The notes below the pieces were generated by a model. The model saw only the letters and a program-made list of their open reading frames with translations, had not been told where the DNA came from and did no database searches. The position numbers and the translations under genes are program-made. From the NCBI RefSeq assembly GCF_023065955.2, contig NW_026622763.1, forward strand, positions 79,775,299 through 79,839,298: a stretch of DNA of 64,000 bases. Reading direction: 5' to 3'. The stretch is from Ursus arctos. Taxonomy: Eukaryota > Chordata > Mammalia > Carnivora > Ursidae. Of the stretch, positions 48,596 to 61,484 are shown in pieces. Numbering within the stretch: the first letter of the stretch is position 1; every line of letters starts with the position of its first letter.

Positions 48596-49264
48596 CTATA
48601 TAACATCTTTATATACTTTTTGATTGATGTGCTCATAGAGTCCATACTTTAGAAAGTTCTTAATCAGATATGTATAGAGTGCTTAATGTGAAGATTGTTA
48701 TAATGTAGTATATTTCCCCCACAATGTGCCCATGGATAATATAGACCTGGAACTTAACTAATTTAAAACTTGATCTATTAAGCAAGCTGCTTGCTGCATG
48801 CTATTAAATAGATGTTTTTAATTAAGTATTTTTGCAGTATTTTATCATGATTTTTTATGGATTTTTTTAAATGTAAGAAATAAATGTATTTATATTACAC
48901 AACTATATTATTAAATTATACAAGTATATTAATATATTTATAATAAATATAAAATATTCCTAAAACATTATTTTCTCTTATATATGAAAAATAATTATTA
49001 AATGCTCCTAAAAATATTTTAAGAAAAAAAGAAAACAGTTGATCATAGTTAAGAGTTAAAAAAAACATGAGCCCATGGCACAAATATTCTCTGAGGACAA
49101 GTAATGTTTGTATAATATAGTAATATGCAGTTAACATAGAATGCTGTTAACACACTAATATAAAATATTAGTTTTAATAATACGTTCAACTTAAAAATAA
49201 AAAGAAAGGATTTTTCAAATTAAACAATAGTAGAAGGTAGTTGAAACTCATAGTAGCTAAAAGC

Positions 49265-49455
49265 TTAGGCTCTAAAGTTTTGGATTACTTGAGTAAGAAT
49301 CCCAGATTGTCCGTTTTCTGGCTATGTGAAGACATACATAGTTGAGTGCTCAGTACTCGCAGATGACAGATACTGTTGTCTTCTATCCCTTAATGTATCC
49401 TCATTTCCCAGCACACAGTAGACACTTAATAAATATTGTCGAATGAATGAATAAA
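49265..49455 (+). repeat. MIR with L2-type tail
   Basis: Faint MIR core, then CCAGCACACAGTAGACACTT and AATAAATATTGTCGAATGAA, the sense L2/MIR 3' end. Confidence 0.6.
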
Positions 49456-51248
49456 AGATGCATCTGAGACCTATTTTATCTGAGAGGGTCAGCTGAAGTA
49501 GCAAACTTATAAACTATATCTCACTTTGTTATATTATCGGCTATTGGAAGAGAGTAACTGTACCTTTTTACTCTTCTGTACATAACCTTGTAAATGTTAA
49601 ATAAATGTAAATTGGCCAATTACTGGAGACTATATATAATGAGCCAACTCGTTTTCAACATTTGTGTCTGCTTAAGTGACAGAGAGGCTGCCATGAATAT
49701 TTAATGGGTTTTACTTATGTACATAGTTATAAAACCCTTATCTGTTGCTTCCATCCATGATGGAATTGGCTCCTTTCTGGTTTAATTTGATTCTTACTCT
49801 AGAGCCTCGGGATCCGTGGTACCCAGTTGGCAGGGATGGGCGTGAAGGATGCCCGTGGGCCCCTAAGCCACCCCTCTGTGCATCTGTGTATTATGTCTCC
49901 CTTAAGATTTCTTGGAACACAGATACTTCAACTAAGAGAAAACTCTGGGGGGCACTGCCGTAGAGTACCACACCTGTGCAAAAAGCAAAAGTTAAGGAAA
50001 AAAAGAAAAGAAAGAAAAAATGAACATGGTTGTTAAGTGTTACGTCCGCCACCTCTCCCCTTCCCTTTCTTCACATGTTTTTCTGAAACAGGCACGTGCC
50101 TGGTGGGTAAGCGTTCTGTATTTGGGCTCATCTAGTTGAGACATTTTCTCATGTCCATTCTTCTTCATTGCATGTGCCTCCACTCTTCCACTCTGTGGTG
50201 GGTTGACAATTACTCCATCAGAAGAAAGTACTAAACTTTCGGTTTGTTGCCCATCCTCGCAAGTGTCTTATTAATATAGCTCACTAAGAGATTAATTGGG
50301 AATTAGGAAATGGGACAAAAAACAATTTTGATGAGGACGTTTAAACAAGGTCCCTTTTTAGTTTCCCTAATATTTACCTGCTTTCCATGGGGAGTGAGCA
50401 GGCAGGCACTTGATGCTCTCAGCTCTCAGGAATCTCTGTAGTACCTACAAAGATTAAAGAACATTTTTTTCCTATGAAGACAGCAGCCTCTAATGTACAA
50501 CTAATCTTTATTAAATTGGAAAAAAAAAAAAAACCCAAAACAAAGTTTTGGGTCTATCTGATCTCCCAGTTTTGTGTTTTACTGTGTTAAAGCGTATGTT
50601 GTGCACTCACGCTTCTGGTGTCTTCTCCTGCAGGGCCGCTATCACCCTCAGGAATAATGAAAAAGCAGCATCCCTGAGAAAAAGGTCTCAGCGCTGCTCA
50701 TACATTCAGGCAAATCAATTAGTTGGATTTGGCAAGAATACCAAAATGGTTACTTGAACATTATATTGATATAAAAAAAATTGAAGAAGCTACTTAAGGA
50801 AAGTCAAAATATATAGTTGTTGGAGTATTTTCCCACATTACCCAGATGTACAAGATACGTAAACAGTTCTGATGAGGACCTCGTGAAGAATACATAATGA
50901 GTCCTTGATTGAATCAAAATCATTTTAAACAGAAACATGTTTTTCAAAGCACGAGCTTGAGGTTCAATTGTAATTCTATTTGAGCCTGGAGACTTAGTAT
51001 TAAAAAATGGGTTATGACCTGTTTTTTTCAATCCCCCTTCCCCAAAACAGTTCCCTCCCCACTACAAGCTCATCTTGGTAGAAGCAGAATATGTTTAAAA
51101 ATCCATTATATTTTTATTGGCCGGGACACTAATGGAGGGCTCCCGACAGCTCTATTTTACAAGCTGAATACTTTAATTAGGCTGGTTACTGATCAGTAGT
51201 TGGGATATCGATTGTGTCATTTATCAAAGAGCTGGGAAAGCAGAATAT

Positions 51249-51255
51249 TTTTCTT

Positions 51256-51287
<32 letters not shown>

Positions 51288-51315
51288 TTTTTTGGTTCTT
51301 GTTGTTGTTGTTAAA
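51249..51315. repeat. T-rich run and (TTG)n
   Basis: Repeated TTTTC units, a pure T run of over 20, then TTGTTGTTGTTG. No retroelement body is recognised. Confidence 0.85.
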
Positions 51316-52491
51316 GCACAAGGCTACGTGAAATTAAGTCCTACCTCTCCTGCCTGCCAGAGCTCCAGCTTTAATTTAGGAGTAGTTTGCTGAGTTTGGT
51401 TTGACCAGCAATACAGAGGCAGAGGGTAACACTGGGTGTGGGAAAAGTGTTATTAAGACGAGAAGCTAACAGACCTGCAGCAGCTGAAAACATTTTAAGA
51501 ATGCAGTAACTGAATGTTTTAAATATTTTGTTTAGCAAGATACGGAGTTTTTGTAACTGAGAGGAAAGCATAATACAATTGTTCGGGCCAAATGCTTTGC
51601 TCAGAAGTAAAGAGCTTTGGGGATCAGATCTGTGTTTCTGTTTTCCGCCTGTTCCTCTCACAAATGGTCAAGGGCACAACGGTGAGGTGGCTTCTACATG
51701 ACTTCCCTGAATTCTGTTAGACACGTAGTCCGAGCAGGAGCAGAACCCCATTCTCCATGTCTCCATCCTCTTGAACAAGGAGCTGGAGCTCTCCGTAACT
51801 GGCCCCTGTCTGCTACCTGTTCACACCTGTGCAACAGGCTTTGTGGGCGTGTTACTCCGGAATCAGCCATCTTGAGGACACTGTGAATTGTTTGCAGGCT
51901 GTCAACATCCAAATAGGAGGGGAAGATATCCAAAAGTGGGGAAAAAGCTCAAAAGGACCACTGCCTGGCCTTGTCACAGAGTTTGTTTTAGCTTCTGGCC
52001 AACAGACCTGGCGTGTGCAGTGGGAGACACTCATGGCATTTGGGTAGCAAACCTGCTTAGGTTCTGACTTGTCCTAGAGCATATGCACTTAGTCGCTGAG
52101 GGAGAGAGAGAGGAACCAGCTGGCTGGCAGAAAAACACCCTTGGCACGAACCGTTATTCTTGTGTTGACACTGCCACAAGCTGTACTCCCAGATGGAAGG
52201 AAATTTGAAAGACGCCAGTTGTAAGTGGGGGGAAAGAAGAATAAAGTTAATCTTCTTTGGCGTTGGCCATGAGTACTCCGAGTCCTTAGCACTGCATTGT
52301 CAGTATTTTTTGTATTTCATAGTCAGAGATGTTTTCACTGATAAGGCCATTTTGATTTTCCAGTTGAGAGTGTCTGTGCAGTAGACTTTCGGGAGATCAC
52401 TCATAAATGGATCATTCTCCTACTTTGCTTTCATGAACCAAGTTTGAACACACTCAAAAAGCAAATGCTAATTTTTACCTTCATCCCTTAG

Positions 52492-52624
52492 GAGCCTGCA
52501 GAGTGTGGGGCCTTTTCGAAGCCATGCTATGAGAATTGTCAAAACACTATAACCACCTCCAGGAGAAATGATAATAGTTCATTGCATCCATTTGGCACTT
52601 ACAGTTCACAAGACAAACAGAAAG
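52492..52624 (+). CDS. PARD3B: PARD3B exon F: region after PDZ3
   Basis: 44 whole codons plus one base (G). It reads EPAECGAFSKPCYENCQNTI, then TTSRRNDNSSLHPFGTYSSQ and DKQK. It has no folded domain that I recognise; it is polar and Ser/Thr/Asn-rich, the start of the long disordered tail after PDZ3. The acceptor is TAG|GAGCCT and the donor AAAG|GTAAGA, which is close to consensus. It enters in phase 0 and leaves in phase 1, so skipping this exon alone would shift the frame. The match to human PARD3B is by recalled wording. Confidence 0.95.
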
Positions 52625-53284
52625 GTAAGAGTCTGTCCATTTCCATTTACTGCAAATGGCATGAGAAAACAGAAGACTATCTTTTTTTTTTTTTTTTTAA
52701 GAAGGACGAAGGGAAGTTAATTAGACTAAGTGCAGGCTTTGTTACTCTGAGTCATGAACACGGAGAGATGATGGGTGGGAGAGCTGACTCAGAAGTTGTG
52801 AAGCAGATTCCTGGCATTGCCTCCAGTTTAAGTGACAGTTTCTATGCTTGCTGCCCCACACACGGAGGATTATGTGTAAAACAAACCAAACAAAAACAAA
52901 ATGGCAGAATGGAGAACCAAAATGGCAAACTGTGATTTTTTTTTTTTTAACAATCCTGTAAGTATTGGATGTTACCTGATGTAAATAACTATTAAACTTA
53001 AAAAAAAAAATGTATGGACTAGTATTAAACCATAAGATGGTCATAACATGATTCACAGATTCTAGGAAGAGTGTGGTAAATACCACAAACCGAGACCATT
53101 GTGTAACAGCTGGAAGGTTCTTATTATTCCCTCACTACATTGTCTTTCCCTTATTATCCTGTACTGGTAGAGCTCTGGATATGAGACATTTGGACTTTGC
53201 TTTGTTTTTAAAAAATCATACTTTAGGTCACCGAGAATTTTTTTTTTTAATTTCCCTACATGTCCTTTTTTTAAAAAAATAAGT

Positions 53285-53660
53285 TTTTTAGTATTGCAAA
53301 GGCAATACATATTCATTACAGAAAATTTAGGGAAAAGCAATAAAAAGGAAATTTAATATTACTCCTACTTCTAACTATCAAAGATACTAATTGTTAACAT
53401 TTTTATGTCTGTATTTCAAGTCTTTCCTTCATGCAAACATGTGTATATAAAATGAAATGAAAATGAAATACACTATATATATAATATTTAGGAAATTTGC
53501 TCTTTCAATTAATAACACAGTATGATCATCTCACTATGTCATTGAATATTTTACAGCATCACATGCAGTGATTGCATAGTAATTTGTTGAATGCAGGTAC
53601 TATTTATGTAATCGATCCCTTATTTACATTTAAGATGTTACCAAAATTTAACTACATGGG
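53285..53660. repeat. Old L1M-type UTR-like fragment
   Basis: AATACATATTCATTACAGAA, then ATACTAATTGTTAACATTTT, ATGATCATCTCACTATGTCA and TTTACATTTAAGATGTTACC. The arrangement is common in old L1 3' regions. The orientation is not settled. Confidence 0.5.
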
Positions 53661-53799
53661 AACAAGTTCTAACCTCTGAGAACTCCATCAGAACAGGCTT
53701 ATCCATCTCAGATTCCTCTAGAATTAAATTGTTTCATCAGAATGGGATGTTGTTTTTTCCTCTGACTTGGTCCATTTTAGTGAGAGTAGCAGCAACAGC

Positions 53800-53965
53800 T
53801 GTGACCATTTATTTATTAAGTGTTTACTGTCTGTTAGATTCTGTGTTACGCAATTTACATGCACACTGGAAGTGGGTAATACTATTATCCTCATTTTACA
53901 GATGAAGAAATAGAGAGTGAATAATTAACCCAAGACCACGTACTTGATCCATGCAGAGCCTGGAT
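53800..53965 (-). repeat. MIR (antisense)
   Basis: TTATTAAGTGTTTACTGTCT, then ATTATCCTCATTTTACAGAT, GAAGAAATAGAGAGTGAATA and AGAGCCTGGATTC, the reverse complement of MIR. Confidence 0.85.
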
Positions 53966-54445
53966 TCTCCCCCTATCTCTCTGGTTCAAGTTCATTCCCT
54001 AAACCACAGCTTGGACCCTGTCTTACATTGGTCCCTTGAAACTGTTGAAGTCCTTTCACCTGACACCAAGAATGTCATTAAAAGCTCACTTAACTTTGTA
54101 TCAGATAAAGAAATACTCTGTCTTTTCTTGTCTTCTTTAAGAAATTAAAATTTGTCTTGACAAAGTGAGATCTCTTTCTGAGACCTTAAATCACAGTAGC
54201 AGGAGAATCTGGGGAAGGAACAGCAAGTTTTCCATAGACCAGAACGGCTTTCTCTCTACTGTGCCCGTATAACGATCAAGAACATTGCCATGTGTATTAA
54301 AATATCTAGGCTTTACATAATTTGATTGGCATTTAATTCTCAAGCAACATGTGATACAGTGACAATCCAAGTTCAGGGTTTTATTCTTAATTATACCAGT
54401 GACATCCAAAGGAGTAGTGGGCACGTTATCCCCTATCTTGTTTCC

Positions 54446-54564
54446 TTTTTTTTTTTTTAAAGGTTTTATTTTTTAAATAATATCTACATCCAACAGGGGC
54501 TTGGACCCACAATCCTGAGATCAAGAGTCACATGCTCCACCAACTAAGCCGGCCAGATGCCCCT
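54446..54564 (-). repeat. Can-SINE, older subtype (antisense)
   Basis: Poly-T, AAAGGTTTTATTTTTTAAA, then CTTGGACCCACAATCCTGAG, ATCAAGAGTCACATGCTCCA and AGCCGGCCAGATGCCCC. It lacks the CT-rich part, so it is shorter than the others and probably older. Confidence 0.88.
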
Positions 54565-56445
54565 CATTTTTAGTAACTATAAAATATTGACACTGGAGTG
54601 ATAATTACACAGAGTATTTTTAGAGTACTTCGAGATATTCAGGGAAATGGGACAGTTATCTCTAGAGGGGACAGCAAAGGCCAAAATAATGAAACTATAG
54701 AACTAGTTAAAGTGTAAGGATATACTGGAAAAAAATTTAAATAATAGAGTCCGGTCGAAGCACATGCTAAAAATAAAATGTCATAATACTTCGAAACTTT
54801 AATAGAATGTTTTAGTTTGTATTTCCACTGAACAGTTAGGTCCTTTGGGCACATGGGGCCACAGACAACCACTGGGAGTCTGTCTGTTCTCTTCTTCTTG
54901 AGACTTACCTCCAGGTAGAACAACTTTTTTACACCAGTGAAAAACCACACAGGTCATTTACCTACAAGTTCCCTGCTATACTTCCTCCCCCCATGTTGAT
55001 TTTCCAAGGTGACAAAAAAATCCACTTCTTTCAAGAAGGGATGCACTGAACATTACTTTTTTTTAAGGCAGGAAAAAGCTATTGCTGTTATTTCTTCGTA
55101 GATCTGTTATGCAATGATTGGGTAAAGAATTAGGCCTATCAAGGCATAGACCCATTAAATTTTAATCATAAGAGACAAGTAGATGAAATTCTCTGACTCT
55201 TCTGTAAGCCTATTGACTTAGAGATAAAAATGCATATAATAGAACTTGTGAACGTAATGCCATAGAAGAATATCATGGTCATCATCTGTCATACTATAAA
55301 CATCTAGAATTTGGGGAACCGTTGAGAATTTCTGAGTTTCAGACGCACATGAGGTAGCAAGAGGCCGGTAAGATTCATGAAACGTACATGTTGACTCAAC
55401 ACGACCAAGTTCTTTAAGGAGCCGCTTCAGAAAAGCAAGATTGAGTTGACAAAATGTAATGTCTAGTGAGGAAAGGAACTGTTACAGCCAAAACATTCAC
55501 TTCTTTTTTCTTCTCTTTTTCCTTTCCTTTGTATATTTAAAAATCCAATGTTGATATGCTGGGTTCCATCTATTTTTGTAATAATAGTACATACCACCCA
55601 CAGTTCCTTGGTTATTTTTTATAGATATATACACATACTCCTGTCAAGCTGTTACATGGAAAAGGCATTTTTTAGAACTAACATTTGTAGAAATTGTAAC
55701 ACCAGAAAATTCACATTTGTGTTGGAGAATTGCTAGCATTGCCTGCAGTAGGATGAGTGTGGTGCCCCAAGATGCAAGGGGTCAGGATGGGGGCTGTGTC
55801 CCAAGGGTTTACTTATAAAATCCTATTGAGCATTTAAATGGTAATAAAGAATATGAAATACCAACACTGTATTTTCTGAAGAATTTTGCCGGTAGATCTC
55901 ACCCCTGGCCAAGTAATGGTTAAGTAATAGTAATAAGCACCATTTGCCTCTGCTTTGTTATTAGTTCTCTTTTCATTGCTCTCACCTCCTCCTTTTGTGC
56001 TCTACTCTTGCTTCCCCTCCCCTTTCAGCTCAACTGCACCCCAGCCCCATGTGTGAGTCACCCATCGCCCTAAGTCTGCCCAGGATCACCACCCAGTGAG
56101 GGTCCTTAGGACTTCCATCCCCACCCCAAATCAAGCCCCTTTGGTTCTGTGTCCTGTCTCACTGGATCCATGTTCCCTGAGGTCCTTTGAGCAGACACAT
56201 AATGTATAATTATTCCTAATGTGCCTTCTCTGGGGAACCAGCTTGTGTCCACTCCTCTGTAGCACGTAAGTCACTCCCTCTGGAGTGGTGTACAGAAATT
56301 GCGTTATACTTTTCAGTTTGACTGATGTTTATTGGATATCTCCATTGGGCAGGAAACACCATCAGGGTTTAAAAAAAAAAATACAATACTGTTATGGCCC
56401 TTAAGAATAGACTTTAATTTTTTTTTAATTAAAAAAAATCTAAAT

Positions 56446-56670
56446 CAGGTGCCATCAAACTTTATCTGTAAAGGGCCAGATAGTAAGTATGTTAGGCTTT
56501 GCAGGCCAAGGGATCTCCGTCTCAGCTCTTCATCTCTGCCTCTGTAGTCCAAAAGCAGCCATGAACAGTATGTAAATGAATGAGGATAACTGCTCAATGA
56601 AACTTTATGTACAAAACCAGATGGCGGGCTTGTTTTGAACCAGGGCCATAGCCCCCTGAGCCCTTGTCTA
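56446..56670. repeat. hAT-type MER DNA transposon fossil
   Basis: TATCTGTAAAGGGCCAGATA, then TGTTAGGCTTTGCAGGCCAA, AAAAGCAGCCATGAACAGTA, AAACTTTATGTACAAAACCA and CCAGGGCCATAGCCCC. A familiar non-autonomous hAT family; I do not give its name with certainty. Confidence 0.75.
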
Positions 56671-57101
56671 AAGTGGCAATCCCTTTCACTCTTCTTTTCT
56701 CATCTGGCGCTCGCAGGATGGAGTCTGTAAAACAAGTAACAATGATAAAAAAAGATGATTACAATAAGGGTCATTGGGTCATGAATGAAGGACTTACTTG
56801 AGGGTGCGCTGTCGACATTCACAGGCATATATATAGGTTGACCTCAAGACTTAACCTTGTACGCGTGATGAAATCCAGAAATATTATTTTTTGAAGAAAA
56901 GAATTCTATATTTTCACACTGATAGAGGGTTAATAGAGGTGTTTGGGCCATGAGAAAATAAATTCCTTATAGCATCTGAATATGTTTAAAAATGTACCAG
57001 GGATAGAGAGTTAACAAATACGATATTTACCTCTGTACCTATAGATACTTTAAAAATATGTAGATTGTTCATGTGGATGAAATAAAAATTAAAGGTGACA
57101 G

Positions 57102-57306
57102 AGGCACCAGAGAGGCTCAGTTGGTTAAGCGCCTGACTCTTGATTTCAGGTCAGGTCATGATCTCGAGGTCCTGGGGTCGAGCCCCATGTCAGGCTCCCT
57201 GCTCAGCAGGGAGTCTGCTTGTCGCCCTCTCCCTCTGCCCTTCCCTCCCCCCAGTGCAGTATCTCTCTCTCCCTCTCTCTCTCTCACTCTCTCTAAAAAA
57301 AAAAAT
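57102..57306 (+). repeat. Can-SINE
   Basis: The head is changed to GGCACCAGAGAGGCTCAGTT. Then TAAGCGCCTGACTCTTGATT, TCAGGTCATGATCTCGAGGT, CTCCCTGCTCAGCAGGGAGT, (CT)n and an A run that ends near 57305. Confidence 0.94.
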
Positions 57307-57414
57307 GTAAATGTAACAACTATAATGAAACAAAGAATCCAGAGAGGATGCTGAAGAAGAGGAGGGAAAGGAGAAAAACGACAAGGAGGTGTTTCTCTAT
57401 AGTCCAATAAGAGA

Positions 57415-57446
57415 GATAGATATAGATACATAGATGATAGATAGCT
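57415..57446. repeat. (GATA)n microsatellite
   Basis: Interrupted GATA/TAGA units. Confidence 0.75.
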
Positions 57447-58478
57447 CATCGCAAAAGCAACATGTGATAAATGTTATAAATGGAATGATTTTCCATAATA
57501 GTAATAGATAAACCCCAAATGTCAGTGGATAAAGACAATGAGTATTTTTCTTGTCTTATCGCAGCCCAATGAGGCATGGTAGCAGGAGCATGGGAGCTGT
57601 GCTCCATGCAGTGATGGAGGGACCTGGGCTCCTTCCATTGGTAGCTAGGCCATTTTCTATAGGCTCATCCAGTGCTGCTTGCAGCTGGGGGTTGAGAAAG
57701 GTGGAGAGTGTGAACCCTTTTGTAACCGCTGACGCTGGGGATGTCAATGACCAGAACAACTCACATGCTATCGGCAAGAACTAGTCTAGGTACAAAGAAG
57801 GCTGGGAAATGGGGTCTGTATGTGCAGGAAGAGAGGAGGAACGTAGAGTAAGCACTAGTCTTCTCTGCCACTGTTCTAAAAATATTGAGACGGATCTTGA
57901 GAGAAGGGTGGGACTTTGATAGATAGGAGTGGATTTTGCAGTTATGTAAGCAAACACAGTGAGGCAGGAAAGCCCAGGCTTGTGGTTGGGGAGCTGAGGT
58001 GGTCTTGGGTAGCTGATGTGTGATCAGGAGCTGATGTTGCCTGCCAGGGGTGGAGACCTTTATTCTCCAGGCTGTTGCATGCAACTGAAATGTTTCTGAG
58101 AGGCCAAGTTACATGATCACAGCTGTGTTTATCACCAGTGTGAAAGGTGGGCTAAATAGTTGAGGGTAGAGAGATTAGAGCTAGTGGAAAATGTTGTCCC
58201 AATAGGTCCCTTGTCTGCAGTTTACAGTGTATTCTTCTGTTCTGTTTCTCTCAGCAAGTGTCCGGCTGCCTGACTGCCGCCATATTACCAAAGCACTAGA
58301 TCACTTGGGTGGAGGGAGGTGCAGGGATACAGAGCTGGCTGCCTTTGCTCACCATGCTTCGATACCCCAGTCACCCTGCCCATCAGATCTCCTGCTTCCA
58401 GCCTCCTACCCAGGGACATGTCGGCACTGCTGGAACTACCTCCATTTTCTACTAGTCCCTGGGGCAGAGCTTGGAGCA

Positions 58479-59088
58479 GGGTTCGCCACAGAAGAACCAA
58501 TGGGATGTATTTGTATTTATATGTATTTATGGTATAATAGACATTATATTTTACATCATATAATAATACATAATGTATAACAATATATATGACACATACA
58601 TAATAACACGTAATAACTAATATAATATAATATAATATAATATAATATAATATAATATATAATATAATGAGGCTGATTATAAGGAATTGGCTCATATGAT
58701 TATGGAGCCAGGCAAGTCCCAACATCTTCAAGGTGAAGGAGCAAAGCCAGAGACCAAGCAGAGCCAGCGGTGTAGTCCCGCTCTGAAAGCCCGCAGACTC
58801 AAGTCAATATTTCTGTTTAAGTCCAAGGGTAGAAAAAAGTCAGTGTCTCAGTTTGAAGACAGCCAGGCAGGAAGAATTCTCCTACTCAAAGGAGGGTCAG
58901 CATTTTGGTTCTACTCAGGCCTTCAGCTGACTGGATGAGGTTCACCCACATTATGGGGGGACAGCCTACTTTACTGATTTAAATGCTAAGCTCACCCAAA
59001 AAACAACCTTCCAGAAACACCCAGAATAAGGTATAATTATCTGGGTACCCTGGGCCCAGTCAAGTTAACCTTAAAAGTAACCATCACA
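58479..59088 (+). repeat. Ancestral interspersed repeat, family B, with internal (TATAA)n
   Basis: GGGTTCGCCACAGAAGAACC and AATGGGATGTATTTGTA begin the element, an AT microsatellite follows (about 58555-58672), and it resumes TTATAAGGAATTGGCTCATA. It continues through CAGCTGACTGGATGAGGTTC and TACTGATTTAAATGCTAAGC to CAGTCAAGTTAACCTTAAAA and CCATCACA. A widespread mammalian repeat that normally carries a TA-rich middle; I do not assign a family name. Confidence 0.75.
58616..58668. repeat. (TATAA)n microsatellite
   Basis: Nine or so nearly perfect TATAA units with one ATAT interruption near the end. Likely length-polymorphic. Confidence 0.9.
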
Positions 59089-59289
59089 TCTGGCATGTGG
59101 GCAAGTCAAGCAGCTTCTGTTACCAGCAGCATTTCACAGGGATAAAGACAGTTTTCTCTTGTTCCAGAAATCAAGGGCAAATAGGGTCCACCTTTTACCA
59201 CATCTCTCACTATAATAGATACACAGTAGAGTTGAGGAGGCGTAGAAGAATAATCTTTCAGTTGCTTATTAGCACTTTGCATTTGATAA

Positions 59290-59485
59290 ATCTGTGGGAA
59301 TATGCACCATCTTATAGAATCCTTATATTCCTCTAATGAAACTATTCTCATCCCCACCTTATAGATTTAAAAACTGAGGCTTAGAGAAGTTGGATGGTTG
59401 GGCCACGTTCACACAGTAGTGGGAGCCATGACTGGAGACATGGCTCGCTGCACAAACTTGACTGTCTCCCAGGTCGCGCTCTCGT
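59290..59485 (-). repeat. MIR (antisense)
   Basis: TCTCATCCCCACCTTATAGA, then TAAAAACTGAGGCTTAGAGA, AGTTGGATGGTTGGGCCACG and CACACAGTAG, the reverse complement of MIR. A short sense MIR-like tail follows at 59520-59600. Confidence 0.8.
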
Positions 59486-59818
59486 GCTCTGCATACATTC
59501 ATTAGTGCTGGTAATAAGGGTAAGTGTTAGAGGACATAACGTACGTAATGCTTAGCACAACGTCTGGCACACGAGAAGATCTCAACAGACCTGCTTGTTA
59601 TTGGTTGTACTAAGATGCAGGAGGCATGTCTATTTCTTCCAGAGTAGAATAGACTGAAAAAGTGTGCATTTTAAGTAGGTGAGAAAACCAGGTCCGACCC
59701 TAGTCTTTTGCTTCCAAGGCCTCAAACCCACGTATTTCCATTGTGGCATTGATGCAAAAAGAGTATTTTTCCCCTTCTACCATCTCTAAATGGTGAGTAG
59801 ATAGATACACAGTATCTC

Positions 59819-59843
59819 ATGTTTTGTTTTGTTTTGTTTTGTT
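59819..59843. repeat. (GTTTT)n microsatellite
   Basis: About five GTTTT units. Confidence 0.85.
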
Positions 59844-60274
59844 AAGTACTTTTGTCACAAAGGTAAATACGTAAATCACCACATAATCCAGCATATTCAT
59901 GAGAGAGTCTTGTTTATAAAACCGGTAAGGCATGGAAGAGATGGCTTTGTCCATCTGCCACAGAACACACGTCCTGAGCTACTGTCAGCCTCTCGTAGGT
60001 GGGAAAAGACATTCAAGATGCACGGTCTTGGCTTGCCATGGTTTGCAAGCCGGTCACCAGTGTAAAAACCTATTAGCAGGCTTAGATTTCCTCAGACAGG
60101 GCTGCTTTAGCTCCCATACAAATCCTGAATCAGTTCTGTAGGAGGACTTATTTCTTCCAGGTTGGTTTTTGTGTTGGTGAAAATTGCCTCCGTTGAGACG
60201 GACTGCCACAAAGCCAGGCACCAAACAGGTCTGTCTCCCATTGACCACAGCTGCATTGTTTCTTTGGTTTTTAG

Positions 60275-60374
60275 AGCTGTTGCTCCCCAGTGACGGATGG
60301 GCCGAGGCTGAGGTCCCACCTTCTCCACCACCACATCCCATTCTGGAATTGGGCACTGAAGATTACAGCCACAG
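60275..60374 (+). CDS. PARD3B: PARD3B exon G: proline-rich segment after PDZ3
   Basis: Two leading bases (AG) complete a codon begun by the last G of exon F, giving Glu. 32 whole codons follow (LLLPSDGWAEAEVPPSPPPH, then PILELGTEDYSH), and two bases (AG) remain for the next exon. The other possible AG at 60275-60276 would break the frame, so the exon start at 60275 is fixed by phase. The donor is CAG|GTACTG. VPPSPPPHP is a possible SH3- or WW-type proline motif, by inference. I recall Gly at the exon F-G junction in the human protein, whereas here it is Glu. Confidence 0.95.
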
Positions 60375-61484
60375 GTACTGACAAAATGATAGATCGTAGA
60401 TGTTCCCCATTACGGTGTTTCCGGGAAAACCCAGGAACCTGATTTTTAAATTGTTTCTTTCCAGAATGGAAATCTCATAGCATCAATAATTCCTTTTCAG
60501 TGAAAACTCCTCATAGCTAAAGTTAGCAGTTTAGAGTGTCCATATTTTGCTTCCTGGAATTTAAGATTCATCATATATTATAAAATGTTGAAAAAAAATG
60601 TTGAACTTTCTTTGATCATGTTGAAAAACCAGAGAACTCAAAAGGTTCTATGGGAAGGTATAAAACAAACCTGAGAGGACATAAAGCTTAGTTGTTTTTT
60701 GTGGGGTTTTTTGGTAATTGGCAAACCCTAAAGGTATTTTAAAAATAAATGTTCCAAGAAAGTTAATGGAATCTAAAAATTAAAGCAACACCATATATAA
60801 TCTAAAATATTGAAAAGAGTGCCCAATATTATATCCACTCTGTAATAGAAACCAAAAAATCAATAATTTTTAGAATCTCACAAGCATGAGAGAGAGAGAT
60901 TTACTAAGTATACACACCATCTGACTAGTGGAATTCATAGATTTTGTTCTTCTGATGAGTTTTAAAAATCATTAACTTGTCCCTTTGCTATTTTCTGTAT
61001 TTATTATGGCTGTTAAAAACTGTGTATTTTATTCCATTCTATGTCCCAGGATAATCCTGTGAAATTTTTTCATTTTTCTTGCAGCAATGCTGGTGTCATT
61101 CTTATTATGCTTTTTATTACAATCTGCTAAAAATAAAGCAACACAAAAAGAGTGTAGCTAACTCTATTAGCTGGAAGCCTACCTATATTTAGCTATCTCT
61201 GATTCCTACACTTTTGAAGTCAGCCATCTGATTCAAATACAATTTCACCAACTGGATGGATAATTACAGTAATGTTCTAGATCAGTTTTCTAGGGGTTTC
61301 TTGAAAGGAAATGTGGACGTATTTAATTTTGTCCATTCATTTCCATTGCCCTCCTCAAACCTGAATCAAAAATGACAGTTTGGTGGCCATAATAAAATGC
61401 GTTTAAAAAATAATTTCATTCATTCTTCTTTACTGTTTATCCTGTGTATACATGCAAAAATGGTGGGATAATGCAAAGATGAAT

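Larger units (their letters stand above)
52625..60274 (+). other. PARD3B: PARD3B intron F-G, 7.6 kb
   Basis: It holds an old L1-like UTR fragment, two Can-SINEs, a hAT-type fossil, an old repeat split by a microsatellite, and MIRs, all listed separately. 54570-56440 and 57310-58470 look mostly single-copy. 57510-57760 resembles an ancient repeat that I cannot name. The acceptor is TTTCTTTGGTTTTTAG at 60259-60274. Confidence 0.88.

Noticed and set aside
58285..58731. A 148-codon minus-strand open frame
   Set aside because: Most of it is translated (TATAA)n microsatellite and an old repeat.
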